A program made the translations under genes and the position numbers. Below the pieces are notes generated by a model. It was not told where the DNA came from. It was given only the letters and a program-made list of their open reading frames with translations, and ran no database searches. A DNA stretch of 64,000 nt from Ruania alkalisoli (GTDB lineage: Bacteria > Actinomycetota > Actinomycetes > Actinomycetales > Beutenbergiaceae): NCBI RefSeq assembly GCF_014960965.1, contig NZ_CP063169.1, positions 2,699,581 through 2,763,580 of the forward strand. Reading direction: 5' to 3'. The stretch's first letter is position 1, and every line of letters starts with the position of its first letter. Positions 23,689-31,765 of the stretch are shown in pieces.

Positions 23689-24719
23689 TGGAGAATCCCC
23701 TCGTCGTTGCCCTGGTCACGATCGCGATCATTGCCTTCAGCGCCCTGTTCGTGATCGTCGAGTTCTCACTTCTGGGTGCACGCCGCCACCGGCTGGAAGA
23801 GGCCGCGGTCACGAGCCGTTCCGCCCGAGCGGCACTCCGGTCGGTGAACGAGCTGACCATCATGCTCGCCGGCGCCCAGCTGGGGATCACTGCCTGCACG
23901 TTCGCCCTGGGTGCCGTCACCAAACCCGCAGTCCACCATTGGCTGACCCCGCTGTTCGAGGCGTGGGGCATGCCGGCCTGGACGGCGGATACGGTCGCCT
24001 TCGCGTTGTCCCTGCTGGTCGTGACGTTCCTGCACCTCGTGGTGGGCGAGATGGCACCGAAGTCCTGGGCCATTGCACACCCGGAAGGTTCCGCCACGGC
24101 GATCGCCATCCCGACCCGTGCCTTCGTGTGGGTGTTCCGCCCGCTGCTGATGTGGATCAACGCGATCGCCAACCGCCTCGTCTCGGCGGCGGGTGTGACA
24201 CCGGTGAACCAGGCCGCAGTGGGTGGGCAGGACGCCGCCACGATCCGCCACCTGGTCGAGCACTCCGCAGATGTGGGAGCCATCGAGCCCTCCTTCCGCA
24301 GCCAGATCTCCAGTGCGATCGAACTCGAGTCGCTGGAGGTGCAGGCACTCCTCAAGCCCGGCGCTATCCCCACGGGGGTCCCACCCGAAGCAACCGTGGC
24401 GGACGTGCGCGAGGCCTCGGTGCGTACCGGGCACCTGCGCGTCCTCGTCTACGACGGAGACGCGGGCACGCCCCGGGTGGTGCACGTGCGGGACACGCTG
24501 CTCGATCCTCAGGACAGGCCCGCCGCTGAGTTGGCCCGGGAACCACTCACCCTGGCCACCACAACCCCCGTACACGAGGCGCTGGCGCGGATGCGCAGCA
24601 CCAGCGAGCAGTTGGCAGTGGTGATGGAGGGCGACCGCTTCGCGGGCGTGGTTACCATCACCGACATCCTTCATCGGGTACTCCCCGGCGGTACGGAGTC
24701 GGCTCCCGCACCTGCCTGA
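23688..24719 (+). CDS. second CNNM-family protein, lacking the CorC_HlyC domain
   Basis: 343 residues. It has the same DUF21 membrane domain ('VIVEFSLLGARRHRLEEAA', 'LRSVNELTIMLAGAQLGITACTFALGAVTKP', 'HLVVGEMAPKSWAIAHPE') and a pair of CBS-type repeats (~225-335), but ends where the first protein continues into CorC_HlyC. Tandem long and short CNNM genes are frequent in actinobacteria. The start overlaps the preceding stop, and a GC-rich hairpin (CGCCGCCTGCGGCG, 24721-24734) right after the stop may end the transcript. Confidence 0.9.
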   Translation: MENPLVVALVTIAIIAFSALFVIVEFSLLGARRHRLEEAAVTSRSARAALRSVNELTIMLAGAQLGITACTFALGAVTKPAVHHWLTPLFEAWGMPAWTADTVAFALSLLVVTFLHLVVGEMAPKSWAIAHPEGSATAIAIPTRAFVWVFRPLLMWINAIANRLVSAAGVTPVNQAAVGGQDAATIRHLVEHSADVGAIEPSFRSQISSAIELESLEVQALLKPGAIPTGVPPEATVADVREASVRTGHLRVLVYDGDAGTPRVVHVRDTLLDPQDRPAAELAREPLTLATTTPVHEALARMRSTSEQLAVVMEGDRFAGVVTITDILHRVLPGGTESAPAPA

Positions 24720-24766
24720 TCGCCGCCTGCGGCGGTCAGCGGACAGGCAATCCACCACGAGTGTGA

Positions 24767-24807
24767 CGCCTTACCACTGCACAGGAATAGCCAACCCAGG
24801 TAAGGTG
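24767..24807. promoter_or_regulatory. inverted repeat in the MazE/VapC promoter
   Basis: CGCCTTACC (24767-24775) and GGTAAGGTG (24799-24807) match as an inverted repeat over eight of nine positions, 23 bases apart, just before the antitoxin start at 24813. The right arm overlaps both TAAGGT (possible -10) and the AAGGTGAG ribosome site. This placement suits autorepression by the antitoxin or the toxin-antitoxin complex. Confidence 0.45.
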
Positions 24808-24812
24808 AGTCC

Positions 24813-25064
24813 ATGCCGAGCGCAACCGTGACGTCCAAAGGTCAGATCACCATCCCCGCATCCGTCCGGGCTTCACTCCACCTCGCCGCCGGCGATCGCG
24901 TGGAGTTCATCGAGCTACCCGACGGCAACTACGAGTTCGTCCCGGCAACCCGACCCGTCCGCTCTCTCAAGGGCTTCTTCGGGCAGCCGAAGCGGGTCGT
25001 GACCCTGGAGGAGATGGACGCTGCTATCGCGAGATCCGCCTCACAATCGGCCGGCACTCCATGA
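24813..25064 (+). CDS. AbrB/MazE-type antitoxin
   Basis: 83 residues. Residues 1-~48 are a swapped-hairpin AbrB domain: 'ATVTSKGQITIPASVRASLHLAAGDRVEFIELPDGNYEFVPA'. The tail ('SLKGFFGQPKRVVTLEEMDAAIARSA') is the toxin-binding segment of VapB antitoxins. It overlaps the PIN toxin gene by four bases (ATGA), the standard arrangement for a toxin-antitoxin pair. It should neutralise the nuclease and repress the shared promoter. Confidence 0.9.
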   Translation: MPSATVTSKGQITIPASVRASLHLAAGDRVEFIELPDGNYEFVPATRPVRSLKGFFGQPKRVVTLEEMDAAIARSASQSAGTP

Positions 25065-25465
25065 TCGGTATCGATACCAACGTTCTGGTGCGCTACGTCG
25101 TCCGGGACGACGAGTCCCAGACTGCGCTGGCCGACGAACTTATCGATCGCCTGACGTCGGAGCGCAGGGGCTTCATCTCCCTGATCGTCCTGATGGAGAC
25201 ATGGTGGGTCCTCAGCTCCGCGTACACCTTCCCAGCGGCTCGCCGCGTCGCGTTCGTCGAAGCCCTGCTCAGCTCAGAGGAACTGATGGTTGAGGCTGCG
25301 GACACCGTGCGCAAGGCCCTCTCGCCGGTGCGCGCTGGTGCAGACCTGGCCGACGCTGTGATCACCCAGGTCGGGGCCGAGAACGGATGTGAAGCGACGA
25401 TGACCTTCGACCGCCGCGCCGCTCAGCGGGCGGGTATGCAGATCCTCGGGCGCGCACCTCGATAG
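25061..25465 (+). CDS. VapC-type PIN-domain ribonuclease toxin
   Basis: 134 residues, whole-length PIN domain. The acidic metal ligands are visible: Asp4 in 'IGIDTNVLVRYV', Glu near 44 in 'LIVLMETWW', Asp near 98 in 'GADLADAVI' and Asp near 120 in 'MTFDRRAAQ'. PIN toxins cut specific tRNAs or rRNA and stop translation when the antitoxin is lost. It is second in the two-gene module and has no sign of inactivation. Confidence 0.92.
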   Translation: MIGIDTNVLVRYVVRDDESQTALADELIDRLTSERRGFISLIVLMETWWVLSSAYTFPAARRVAFVEALLSSEELMVEAADTVRKALSPVRAGADLADAVITQVGAENGCEATMTFDRRAAQRAGMQILGRAPR

Positions 25466-25488
25466 AACCGCCCACGGGCCGCGACCCG

Positions 25489-25519
25489 TTGACACAACGC
25501 GTAAGCAATTGCTTACATA
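25489..25519 (+). promoter_or_regulatory. promoter with palindromic ArsR operator
   Basis: TTGACA (25489-25494) and TACATA (25514-25519) flank and overlap a perfect 16-bp palindrome GTAAGCAATTGCTTAC (25501-25516). The -10 box ends only six bases before the ATG at 25526, so the message is probably leaderless. The palindrome is the expected site for autorepression by the ArsR-type protein. Confidence 0.7.
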
Positions 25520-25525
25520 TACGTC

Positions 25526-25837
25526 ATGGACGTCTTCGAGGCACTGGGGGCACCGCACCGGCGAGCGATCGTCGAACTGCTCGGCGACGGGGAGAGCACC
25601 GCGGGGCAGATCGCCTCGCACTTCTCGATCTCACGCCCGGCGATCTCCCAGCACCTGGGCGTGCTGGTGGATGCGGGCGTACTGCACGTCCGGGCGGCAG
25701 GGCGTGAGCGCAGGTACAGCCTGCGCACGGAGTCCCTGGCCGAAGTCGAGAACTGGCTCGAGTCCCAGCGGGTGCGATGGGCATGCGTGCTCGACCGGCT
25801 CTCGGAGGCGATGGACTCAGGCGAAGGAGAACGATGA
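25526..25837 (+). CDS. ArsR-family regulator
   Basis: 103 residues, one winged helix-turn-helix: 'MDVFEALGAPHRRAIVELLGDGESTAGQIASHFSISRPAISQHLGVLVDAGVLHVRAAGRERRYSLR'. There is no Cys metal site, so it belongs to the non-metal ArsR group that is commonly paired with SRPBCC proteins. It overlaps the SRPBCC gene by four bases (ATGA). No Shine-Dalgarno is seen; the start lies just after the -10 box. Confidence 0.92.
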   Translation: MDVFEALGAPHRRAIVELLGDGESTAGQIASHFSISRPAISQHLGVLVDAGVLHVRAAGRERRYSLRTESLAEVENWLESQRVRWACVLDRLSEAMDSGEGER

Positions 25838-26343
25838 CAAGCAACGACAGCGCACGCGGCACCCTCGGCATCGGCGAGGACGGCACGTTCCGCATCCACT
25901 TCGAACGCCACCTTCCGTACCGCCCGGATCGGGTCTGGGCCTGGCTCACCGAACCCGACCTGCTGCAGCAGTGGCTACCCGGGTGCCGGATCGAACCAGA
26001 GGTGGGCTCCGCCGTCCGCTATGACTTCGGGGAGGAAGGCAGCGCCACGGGAACGGTGACCACGGTCGAACCTCCCACTGCCGATGGAGCAGGGCGCCTG
26101 ATTCACGGCTGGGTCTGGGAAGGAGTCCCGGAGTCGGAGGTCGTGTGGGAGCTCGTGCCCACCGACGGAGGAACACTGCTGACCCTCACCCATCGCGAGG
26201 TACTGCCCGAGCCCGCGGCGGAGTTCGCCGTCGGCTGGCACGTGATGCTCGACGCACTGACGCTCGCGGCGGACGGCAGCCCTGAACCAGTCGAGAGCGC
26301 CTGGGCAAATCTGGAGCAGGTGGCCGCCTACTACGCGTCGTGA
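25834..26343 (+). CDS. SRPBCC (AHSA1-like) protein
   Basis: 169 residues from ATG 25834 within the ArsR stop, with GAAGGAGA upstream. The START/Bet v1-like fold is shown by 'FRIHFERHLPYRPDRVWAWLTEPDLLQQWLPG', 'VWELVPTDGGTLLTLTHREVL' and the final helix 'WHVMLDALTLAADG'. These proteins have a hydrophobic cavity, and ArsR-SRPBCC pairs are one of the commonest two-gene units in actinobacteria; the ligand is unknown. Its 3' end overlaps the convergent dehydrogenase gene by 13 bases. Confidence 0.88.
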   Translation: MTSNDSARGTLGIGEDGTFRIHFERHLPYRPDRVWAWLTEPDLLQQWLPGCRIEPEVGSAVRYDFGEEGSATGTVTTVEPPTADGAGRLIHGWVWEGVPESEVVWELVPTDGGTLLTLTHREVLPEPAAEFAVGWHVMLDALTLAADGSPEPVESAWANLEQVAAYYAS

Positions 26344-27359
26344 CGCCGGGGGTTCACCAGGATCTTCATCACGTCGGGATCGCCGTTGCGGCGCATCGCC
26401 TCGGGTAGCCCGGCCAGACCGGTGCGGTCGGATATCAGCGGCTGTACGTCCACCACTCCGCGCGCGATGAGATCGATCGCGCTGGGCCAGGTGCGGGCGT
26501 AGCGGAAGAGCCCATGCAGGTGCAGTTCGTAGGACTGCACGCGGAACAGGTCCAGGTCGATACGGTCATGCCCCATGCCCAGCAGCACCGCACCCGCGCC
26601 CGGCCGCAGCGCGTGCAGTCCGGCGTCGATCGCCGGCGGCGCACCGGAGGTGTCGATGAACACCTCGAAGCCTCGCCCCACGTGGTCGGGAAGTTCATTC
26701 GGCCCGACGGCGTAGCTCGCCCCGAGCTTCATCGCCAGTTCCCGTCGGGCCGGGATCGGGTCGGTGAGCACCACCTCGCGTGCGCCGTGCGCCTGGGCGG
26801 CGGCCGCCGTCAAGACGCCGATCGGCCCTCCCCCGGCGACCAAGACGCGATTCTCGGTGACCGGTACCTTGCGGACCGCCGCCAGCCCGACTGACAGCGG
26901 CTCGGCCAAGGCAGCCTGCTCGAACGTCATCGCCTCCGGGATCGGGTGAGCGAATATCGCCGGCACGGCCATGTACTCGGCGAACGCACCGTGCACCGGC
27001 GGAGCGGAAGCGAACTCCATCTGCTCGCACAGGTTGTACCGCCCGTCCAGGCAGAACGAGCACTCCCGGCAGTGTCGTTGCGGCTCGATCGCCACCCGCT
27101 CCCCCAGGCGTTCGGTCGCCACACCCGCCCCGACGGCGCTGATCACCCCGGCGGCCTCGTGGCCGAGGATCAATGGGTCAGTGACCACGAGTGAGCCCAC
27201 CCGGCCGTGCTGGAAGAAGTGCACATCGGAACCACACAGGCCCACCTGCTCGATACGCACGAGCACATCCCCAGGCCGCGGCTCAGGGCGCGGGACGTCA
27301 CGGATCTGCAGGTCTTCAGGTGCCAGCAGCAGGCTGGCGCGCATCGTCGCGGCGGTCAT
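26331..27359 (-). CDS. zinc-dependent polyol/alcohol dehydrogenase (MDR family)
   Basis: 342 residues. The GroES-like half carries the catalytic-zinc motifs 'GLCGSDVHFFQHG' and 'ILGHEAAG', and the structural-zinc cysteines 'CRECSFCLDGRYNLC'. The Rossmann half begins near 165 ('RVLVAGGGPIGVLTAAAAQAHGAREVVLTD'). The pattern is that of sorbitol/xylitol dehydrogenases, which oxidise sugar alcohols with NAD. It is a single gene between two convergent or unrelated units, so no pathway context is available. Confidence 0.88.
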   Translation of the reverse strand: MTAATMRASLLLAPEDLQIRDVPRPEPRPGDVLVRIEQVGLCGSDVHFFQHGRVGSLVVTDPLILGHEAAGVISAVGAGVATERLGERVAIEPQRHCRECSFCLDGRYNLCEQMEFASAPPVHGAFAEYMAVPAIFAHPIPEAMTFEQAALAEPLSVGLAAVRKVPVTENRVLVAGGGPIGVLTAAAAQAHGAREVVLTDPIPARRELAMKLGASYAVGPNELPDHVGRGFEVFIDTSGAPPAIDAGLHALRPGAGAVLLGMGHDRIDLDLFRVQSYELHLHGLFRYARTWPSAIDLIARGVVDVQPLISDRTGLAGLPEAMRRNGDPDVMKILVNPRRHDA

Positions 27360-27380
27360 GGCGCCAGCCTAGCCGCGCCG

Positions 27381-28955
27381 TCAGGATTCCCGAGGCGGGA
27401 CCACCTGATCGGCGAGTGCCACACCCGCGCCGGCGTAAACGTTGAACACGGCCTCCACACCTTCCTCCCGCAGGTGCTCCACCTGCTCCGGGTACTGGGC
27501 AACGGCGGCCAGCTTGCCGTTGAAGCCGGCGGCCCGCACCTGGTCGAGTGCGAAGGTATTCGAATCATGGATCGGCATCGCCAGGACCACGGTCTGGACG
27601 AATCCACCGGAGCAGATGCGCTGCCAGAACTCCAGGTCCGTGGCGTCACCTTCGACGATGTCGTAGCCCTGCTCGCGCAGACGGGTGACGACGCTGTGAT
27701 CGTTGTCGACGCCGAGCACCCGCAGATCGGCATTCTCTTGCAGGCGCGCGTACGTGGAGCGCCCTACACGCCCCATCCCGAGGACCACGGCGTGGTAGCC
27801 GTCGGTGTTGATCGGCCGGTCAGCAAGCCTGAGCCGGGTGGGGTCCTGCGCGGGCATCCGGGTGGCGATCCGGCCCGCCAGATGTGCGCCGCGGCCGTTG
27901 AGCAGCGAGGAGACCACCATGCTCACGGCGACGGCGAGCGCCACGATCGTCAGCCAGCGGTCGGTGAGTATGCCGCTGCTGACGCCCACCGCGGTCACGA
28001 TGATGGAGAACTCCGAGAAGTTACCGAGGACGAGCCCCACCCTCATGGCCGTGCGGTTGCGCAGCCCGAACATGCGGGCGAGAACGGCGAACATGGCGAT
28101 CGTGATCGGGACGAGCAGGATGCACAGCACCACTGCCACGGCCAGATCGGACCACGAGGGCCCTGCCCCCATGCCGATCGTGAGGAAGAAGCCGACGAGG
28201 AACAGCTCCTTGATGCTGAACAACGCCTTCGACAGGTCGATGGCGCGCGGGTGGCTCGCGAGCAATAGCCCGACGACCAGGGCGCCCAGATCACCCTTGA
28301 TGCCGACAGCCTCGAACAGGTAGTAGCCCGGCCCGAGGGCCAGGACGATCCCGAACAGGATCAGCAGCTCACCGCGGCCGACGTGCTCAAGGATCCGGCG
28401 TAGCAGCCACGCAGCCGGGATCAGGAGCACGAGGGCCAGCGCCCACAGGCTCGGCGGCTCGTCATTGGTGGCGGTGATGAAGATGACCGCTGCGAGATCC
28501 TGGATGACGAGGATCGCGATCGCGGTCTGCCCGTAGAACGATCCGTCGTCGGAGCGCTCCTCCAGGACCTTCACGCACAGCACGGTGGAGGAGAAGGAAA
28601 GTGCGAACCCGATCAGCGCAAGAGTCTGCCAGCTCCCGGCTTGCACGGCACCCACCACGGCGAGCAGCCCCAGCGTTCCCGCACCGATCAGGACGCTGAA
28701 AACCATGTGGATCAGGCCCGTACCGTAGGCCTCCGGGCGCAGAATCGTGCGCACATCGAACTTCAGCCCGATGGTGAACAGCAGCAACGTCACGCCCAGA
28801 TCAGCCAACTCCGGCAAACCCGGGAAGGGCTCGACCTGCATCCCGCCGAGCAGGAAGCCTGCCGCCAGGAACCCCACCAACGGAGGCACTCGCACCAGAT
28901 GCGCGGCCACGCCCAGCACAGTGGCGGCGAGAAGAGTCAGGACGAGGTCGGGCAT
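27381..28955 (-). CDS. KefB/C-type cation:proton antiporter with TrkA-N domain
   Basis: 524 residues from ATG 28955, chosen because GGAAGGA lies upstream and the protein then begins directly with the first membrane helix. Residues 1-~380 are a CPA2 antiporter with about twelve helices ('PPLVGFLAAGFLLGG', 'LGVTLLLFTIGLKFDVRTIL', 'FSSTVLCVKVLEERSDDGSFYGQTAIAILVIQDLAAV'). Residues ~400-515 are a TrkA-N NAD-binding domain ('VVLGMGRVGRSTYARL', 'VEGDATDLEFWQRI') that gates the channel. It probably exchanges K+ or Na+ for protons and responds to nucleotide or redox state. Confidence 0.9.
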   Translation of the reverse strand: MPDLVLTLLAATVLGVAAHLVRVPPLVGFLAAGFLLGGMQVEPFPGLPELADLGVTLLLFTIGLKFDVRTILRPEAYGTGLIHMVFSVLIGAGTLGLLAVVGAVQAGSWQTLALIGFALSFSSTVLCVKVLEERSDDGSFYGQTAIAILVIQDLAAVIFITATNDEPPSLWALALVLLIPAAWLLRRILEHVGRGELLILFGIVLALGPGYYLFEAVGIKGDLGALVVGLLLASHPRAIDLSKALFSIKELFLVGFFLTIGMGAGPSWSDLAVAVVLCILLVPITIAMFAVLARMFGLRNRTAMRVGLVLGNFSEFSIIVTAVGVSSGILTDRWLTIVALAVAVSMVVSSLLNGRGAHLAGRIATRMPAQDPTRLRLADRPINTDGYHAVVLGMGRVGRSTYARLQENADLRVLGVDNDHSVVTRLREQGYDIVEGDATDLEFWQRICSGGFVQTVVLAMPIHDSNTFALDQVRAAGFNGKLAAVAQYPEQVEHLREEGVEAVFNVYAGAGVALADQVVPPRES

Positions 28956-29127
28956 GCGGCGGTCCTTCCGTCGGTCACGGCGCCCGTCGACAGCGGGTGA
29001 AGATTCCAGCGATCGTATCGGCACCCGGAAGCCGGCACATCGCGGAGACAACGTCCTGCCCGCTCGAGGGCCGGAGGCGTGACTCGCGACCTACGTTCCC
29101 TTCGTACATGCTCATCCGTTCCGGCGC

Positions 29128-29769
29128 TCACGTGCCTCGCCCGCCCACAGATCGGTTCACGGGTCTGCGCCGGGTGCGCTGACCAGGTGGCGAGATGGCC
29201 TCCAAGCTCGGAGTCAGGAGGGCCAGGAGCCGATCGGGGCGCTCCGACCGAAGCGGCTCGACGCCGATCACGTAGCGGCCGAAGATCAGGCCGATGATGA
29301 TCGTGATCGTCGCTGTGGCTCGCTCACGCGCCGCGGCACTCCCGCCAAAATATTCAACGAGCGGTCCGACGATCTCTCGTTCGAGGTACTCCCGGAAGGC
29401 ATGCAGTACTTCCGGATGCTGCATGCCGGTAGCCACCAGCTGAGTCAGCGTCCCTTGCACCTCAGGCGTTTCCCATGCCCGGATGACGAGGGCGGCAAGC
29501 CGCTCCGGCACACCCTCCGGGTCACCGTCGATCGCCTCCTCCAGTACCGAGGACGGGCCAAGCGAGAGGGCCATCGCGCGAGCGAACAGCAGCTTCTTCG
29601 ATCCGAAGTGGTAGGAGACCAATGCTGGATCACAGCCTGCTCGGCCCGCGATCATCCGCACCGTTGCACCGTTGTAGCCGTGCGCTGAGAAGAGCTCACG
29701 GGCGGCTTCCAGGAGCCGGTCACGGCCATCGTCGGAACCGGCTCGGGGGCGACCTCGAGTTTTATTCAT
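29128..29769 (-). CDS. TetR-family regulator divergent from an ABC-2 exporter
   Basis: 213 residues if started at ATG 29769 ('MNKTRGRPRAG'); an in-frame ATG 29787 would add six residues but lies inside the operator. The N-terminal HTH reads 'GRDRLLEAARELFSAHGYNGATVRMIAGRAGCDPALVSYHFGSKKLLF'; the rest is a TetR C-terminal domain ('GTLTQLVATGMQHPEVLHAFREYLEREIVGPLVEYF'). It is divergent from the ATPase gene at 29835, and the palindrome at 29773-29792 between them should control both. Confidence 0.88.
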   Translation of the reverse strand: MNKTRGRPRAGSDDGRDRLLEAARELFSAHGYNGATVRMIAGRAGCDPALVSYHFGSKKLLFARAMALSLGPSSVLEEAIDGDPEGVPERLAALVIRAWETPEVQGTLTQLVATGMQHPEVLHAFREYLEREIVGPLVEYFGGSAAARERATATITIIIGLIFGRYVIGVEPLRSERPDRLLALLTPSLEAISPPGQRTRRRPVNRSVGGRGT

Positions 29770-29772
29770 CAG

Positions 29773-29792
29773 CGTTGAATCTAGCATCAACG
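29773..29792. promoter_or_regulatory. palindromic TetR operator
   Basis: CGTTGA-at-CTAG-ca-TCAACG is a 20-bp palindrome (16 of 20 positions symmetric) in the 65-bp gap between the TetR gene and the ABC exporter operon. It overlaps the potential upstream start codons of tetR. Confidence 0.6.
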
Positions 29793-29834
29793 TCCGTCAC
29801 GATCTCGTTGACCGCACGTAACGAAGGAGGCACC

Positions 29835-30623
29835 GTGAATCAGCCGCAGGTGGCAGTGGACGCGACGGAGGTGACAGTCGAGTTCTCTCGTGGACGCAAG
29901 CGGGAGCCCTTCCGGGCCCTGGACCGTGTCGACCTGGACGTTCGCCCGAGTGAGGTGAGCTGTCTCCTGGGTCCGAACGGGTCCGGGAAGACGACGCTGA
30001 TGAATGTGCTCACCGGCTTGGTCACCCCGACCTCTGGACGTGTTCGGGTGCTGGATCTGGATCCGGCAACCCAACGCCGGGACCTGCTGCGCCGGATCGC
30101 CCTCGTGCCCCAGGAGACCTCGCTGTACCCCGAGCTCACGGCCCGCGAGAACCTCACGTTTCACGCCCGCTACTACGGGATGTCGGCCCGCGAACAACGC
30201 ACCCGCATCGACGAAGCACTCGAGCTTGTGCAGCTCGGCGCGCTTGCCGATGATCGCGCCGGCACGTTCTCGGGTGGCATGCAGCGCAGACTCGCACTGG
30301 GCAAGGCACTGATGATGCGGCCTGAACTGCTCCTGCTGGACGAACCCACGCTCGGTGTCGACGTCCAGTCACGCGAAGCGATCTGGAATCGGATCGAGGA
30401 CGTCGCACGGGAAGGCCGCGCCGTGCTGCTGACCACGAACTACATGGAGGAGGCGCAACGGCTCGGTGATCAGATCACGATCATCGATCGAGGCGTGAAC
30501 GTCGTTCGGGGCAACCTGAACGAACTCACCTCCCAAGTTCCGGAGGTCGAACGCGTCGAGGTACCGCCGGTCAGTCTGCAGGACGTCTTCCTGCACTTCA
30601 CCGGCCGCGGACTACGGAACTGA
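29835..30623 (+). CDS. ABC exporter ATP-binding protein
   Basis: 262 residues from GTG 29835, seven bases or so after a perfect AAGGAGG; the frame is open further upstream but without a ribosome site. Motifs: Walker A 'GPNGSGKTTLMNVL' (~46), signature 'FSGGMQRRLALGKALMM', Walker B 'LLLLDEPTLGVD'. The protein is shorter at the C-terminus than DrrA-type ATPases and ends with 'VSLQDVFLHFTGR', typical for the linearmycin/antibiotic exporters with two dissimilar permeases. It is first of three genes. Confidence 0.9.
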   Translation: MNQPQVAVDATEVTVEFSRGRKREPFRALDRVDLDVRPSEVSCLLGPNGSGKTTLMNVLTGLVTPTSGRVRVLDLDPATQRRDLLRRIALVPQETSLYPELTARENLTFHARYYGMSAREQRTRIDEALELVQLGALADDRAGTFSGGMQRRLALGKALMMRPELLLLDEPTLGVDVQSREAIWNRIEDVAREGRAVLLTTNYMEEAQRLGDQITIIDRGVNVVRGNLNELTSQVPEVERVEVPPVSLQDVFLHFTGRGLRN

Positions 30624-30631
30624 GGCCCCTC

Positions 30632-31765
30632 GTGCACGCTGCACTCGCTCTGGCGAAGAAGGATCTGCTCGTCTCTTTCCGTGCGCCTCTGTTCGTCATC
30701 ATCAGCATCGTGGTTCCGGTCGCCTTCACCTTCCTGTATGCGATCGTCGTCCACGTCTCCACCACGGCGACGATCGCGATCGCCGATGAGGACCAGACAC
30801 CCCATTCGGCCGACTTCATCGCCGTCATGTCCCAGATGCACAACAGCGACGGCGACTACTACGAGATCCTCACCACCGACCCGGTTCAGGCCCGAGACAT
30901 GTACGAGGGCGCAGACGTCGGCGCCATGCTCGTGATCCCCGAAGGCTTCGGACGCTCGGTGGATGAAGGTGAGGACCCGGCGGTGACGCTGTCATTGGTC
31001 AACATCAATGCCGACGGCACGAAGAACCAGCACCTGCGAATCGAAGAAGCATTACGGCAGTTCCAGCAGACGTTGCCATCGACTCCTGCCGACCGGCTGG
31101 CGATCCTCGAATCCACCGAGCTCGAGCGGGAGATCCCTGTCTCGGTTTATCTGGGTTCGGCCTTGCTGTTGTTCGCCGCCCTCTACGCCGGCGTCGTCAG
31201 CGTCGGGGTCAGCATCGCCCGGGAATGGGAAGAGCGCACTGCCAAGGCACTCGTGCTCTCGCCCAGCGGCCACGCCTCGCTTGTCGCCGGGAAGTGGGCC
31301 GCTGCGGCAGTCATGTCCGTTGTCACGATCGCAGTGACACTGGCCGCTCTGGCGTGGGTGCTCGGCTACCCGTGGCACATGCTGAGCTGGAGATCCGCCG
31401 GAGTTCTGGCGATCGTCTGGATCTATGGCGCCGCCCTGGGCACCCTCCTCGGAGTCAAGCTCCGCAGGGCACTCCCCCTCGTCCCGGTCGCCGTCCTGAT
31501 CGCCGTGGCCCACTTCCTTGTCAGCGGCTACGAGTCTTACATCCGTGGCTTCGCTCACGGCGGCGGGGTCGAACTGCTGTGGGCGTCCACGCACTGGATT
31601 CCCCTCGCACCACTGTTCGACGTCGTCCGCTTCGAGGTCACCTCGCTGCCCCAACCCGAGGGCGCGATCGTCGCGGCACTCGGGAGCCTTCTCCTGGCCG
31701 CTGCTGCCGTCTCGTTCGCCGTGTGGAAGCTGACCAAGGCCCTCCGCTTCACCCAAGGACAATGA
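30632..31765 (+). CDS. ABC-2 permease with large extracytoplasmic domain
   Basis: 377 residues, GTG start 8 bases after the ATPase stop. One N-terminal helix ('LFVIISIVVPVAFTFLYAIVV'), an outside domain of ~140 residues ('IAIADEDQTPHSADFIAVMSQM', 'GAMLVIPEGFGRSV'), then five C-terminal helices with 'SIAREWEERTAKALVLSPSGHASLVAGKWAA' as coupling loop. This is the ABC2_membrane_3 layout. It overlaps the next permease gene, and the two should form a heterodimeric pump with the ATPase. Confidence 0.85.
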   Translation: MHAALALAKKDLLVSFRAPLFVIISIVVPVAFTFLYAIVVHVSTTATIAIADEDQTPHSADFIAVMSQMHNSDGDYYEILTTDPVQARDMYEGADVGAMLVIPEGFGRSVDEGEDPAVTLSLVNINADGTKNQHLRIEEALRQFQQTLPSTPADRLAILESTELEREIPVSVYLGSALLLFAALYAGVVSVGVSIAREWEERTAKALVLSPSGHASLVAGKWAAAAVMSVVTIAVTLAALAWVLGYPWHMLSWRSAGVLAIVWIYGAALGTLLGVKLRRALPLVPVAVLIAVAHFLVSGYESYIRGFAHGGGVELLWASTHWIPLAPLFDVVRFEVTSLPQPEGAIVAALGSLLLAAAAVSFAVWKLTKALRFTQGQ

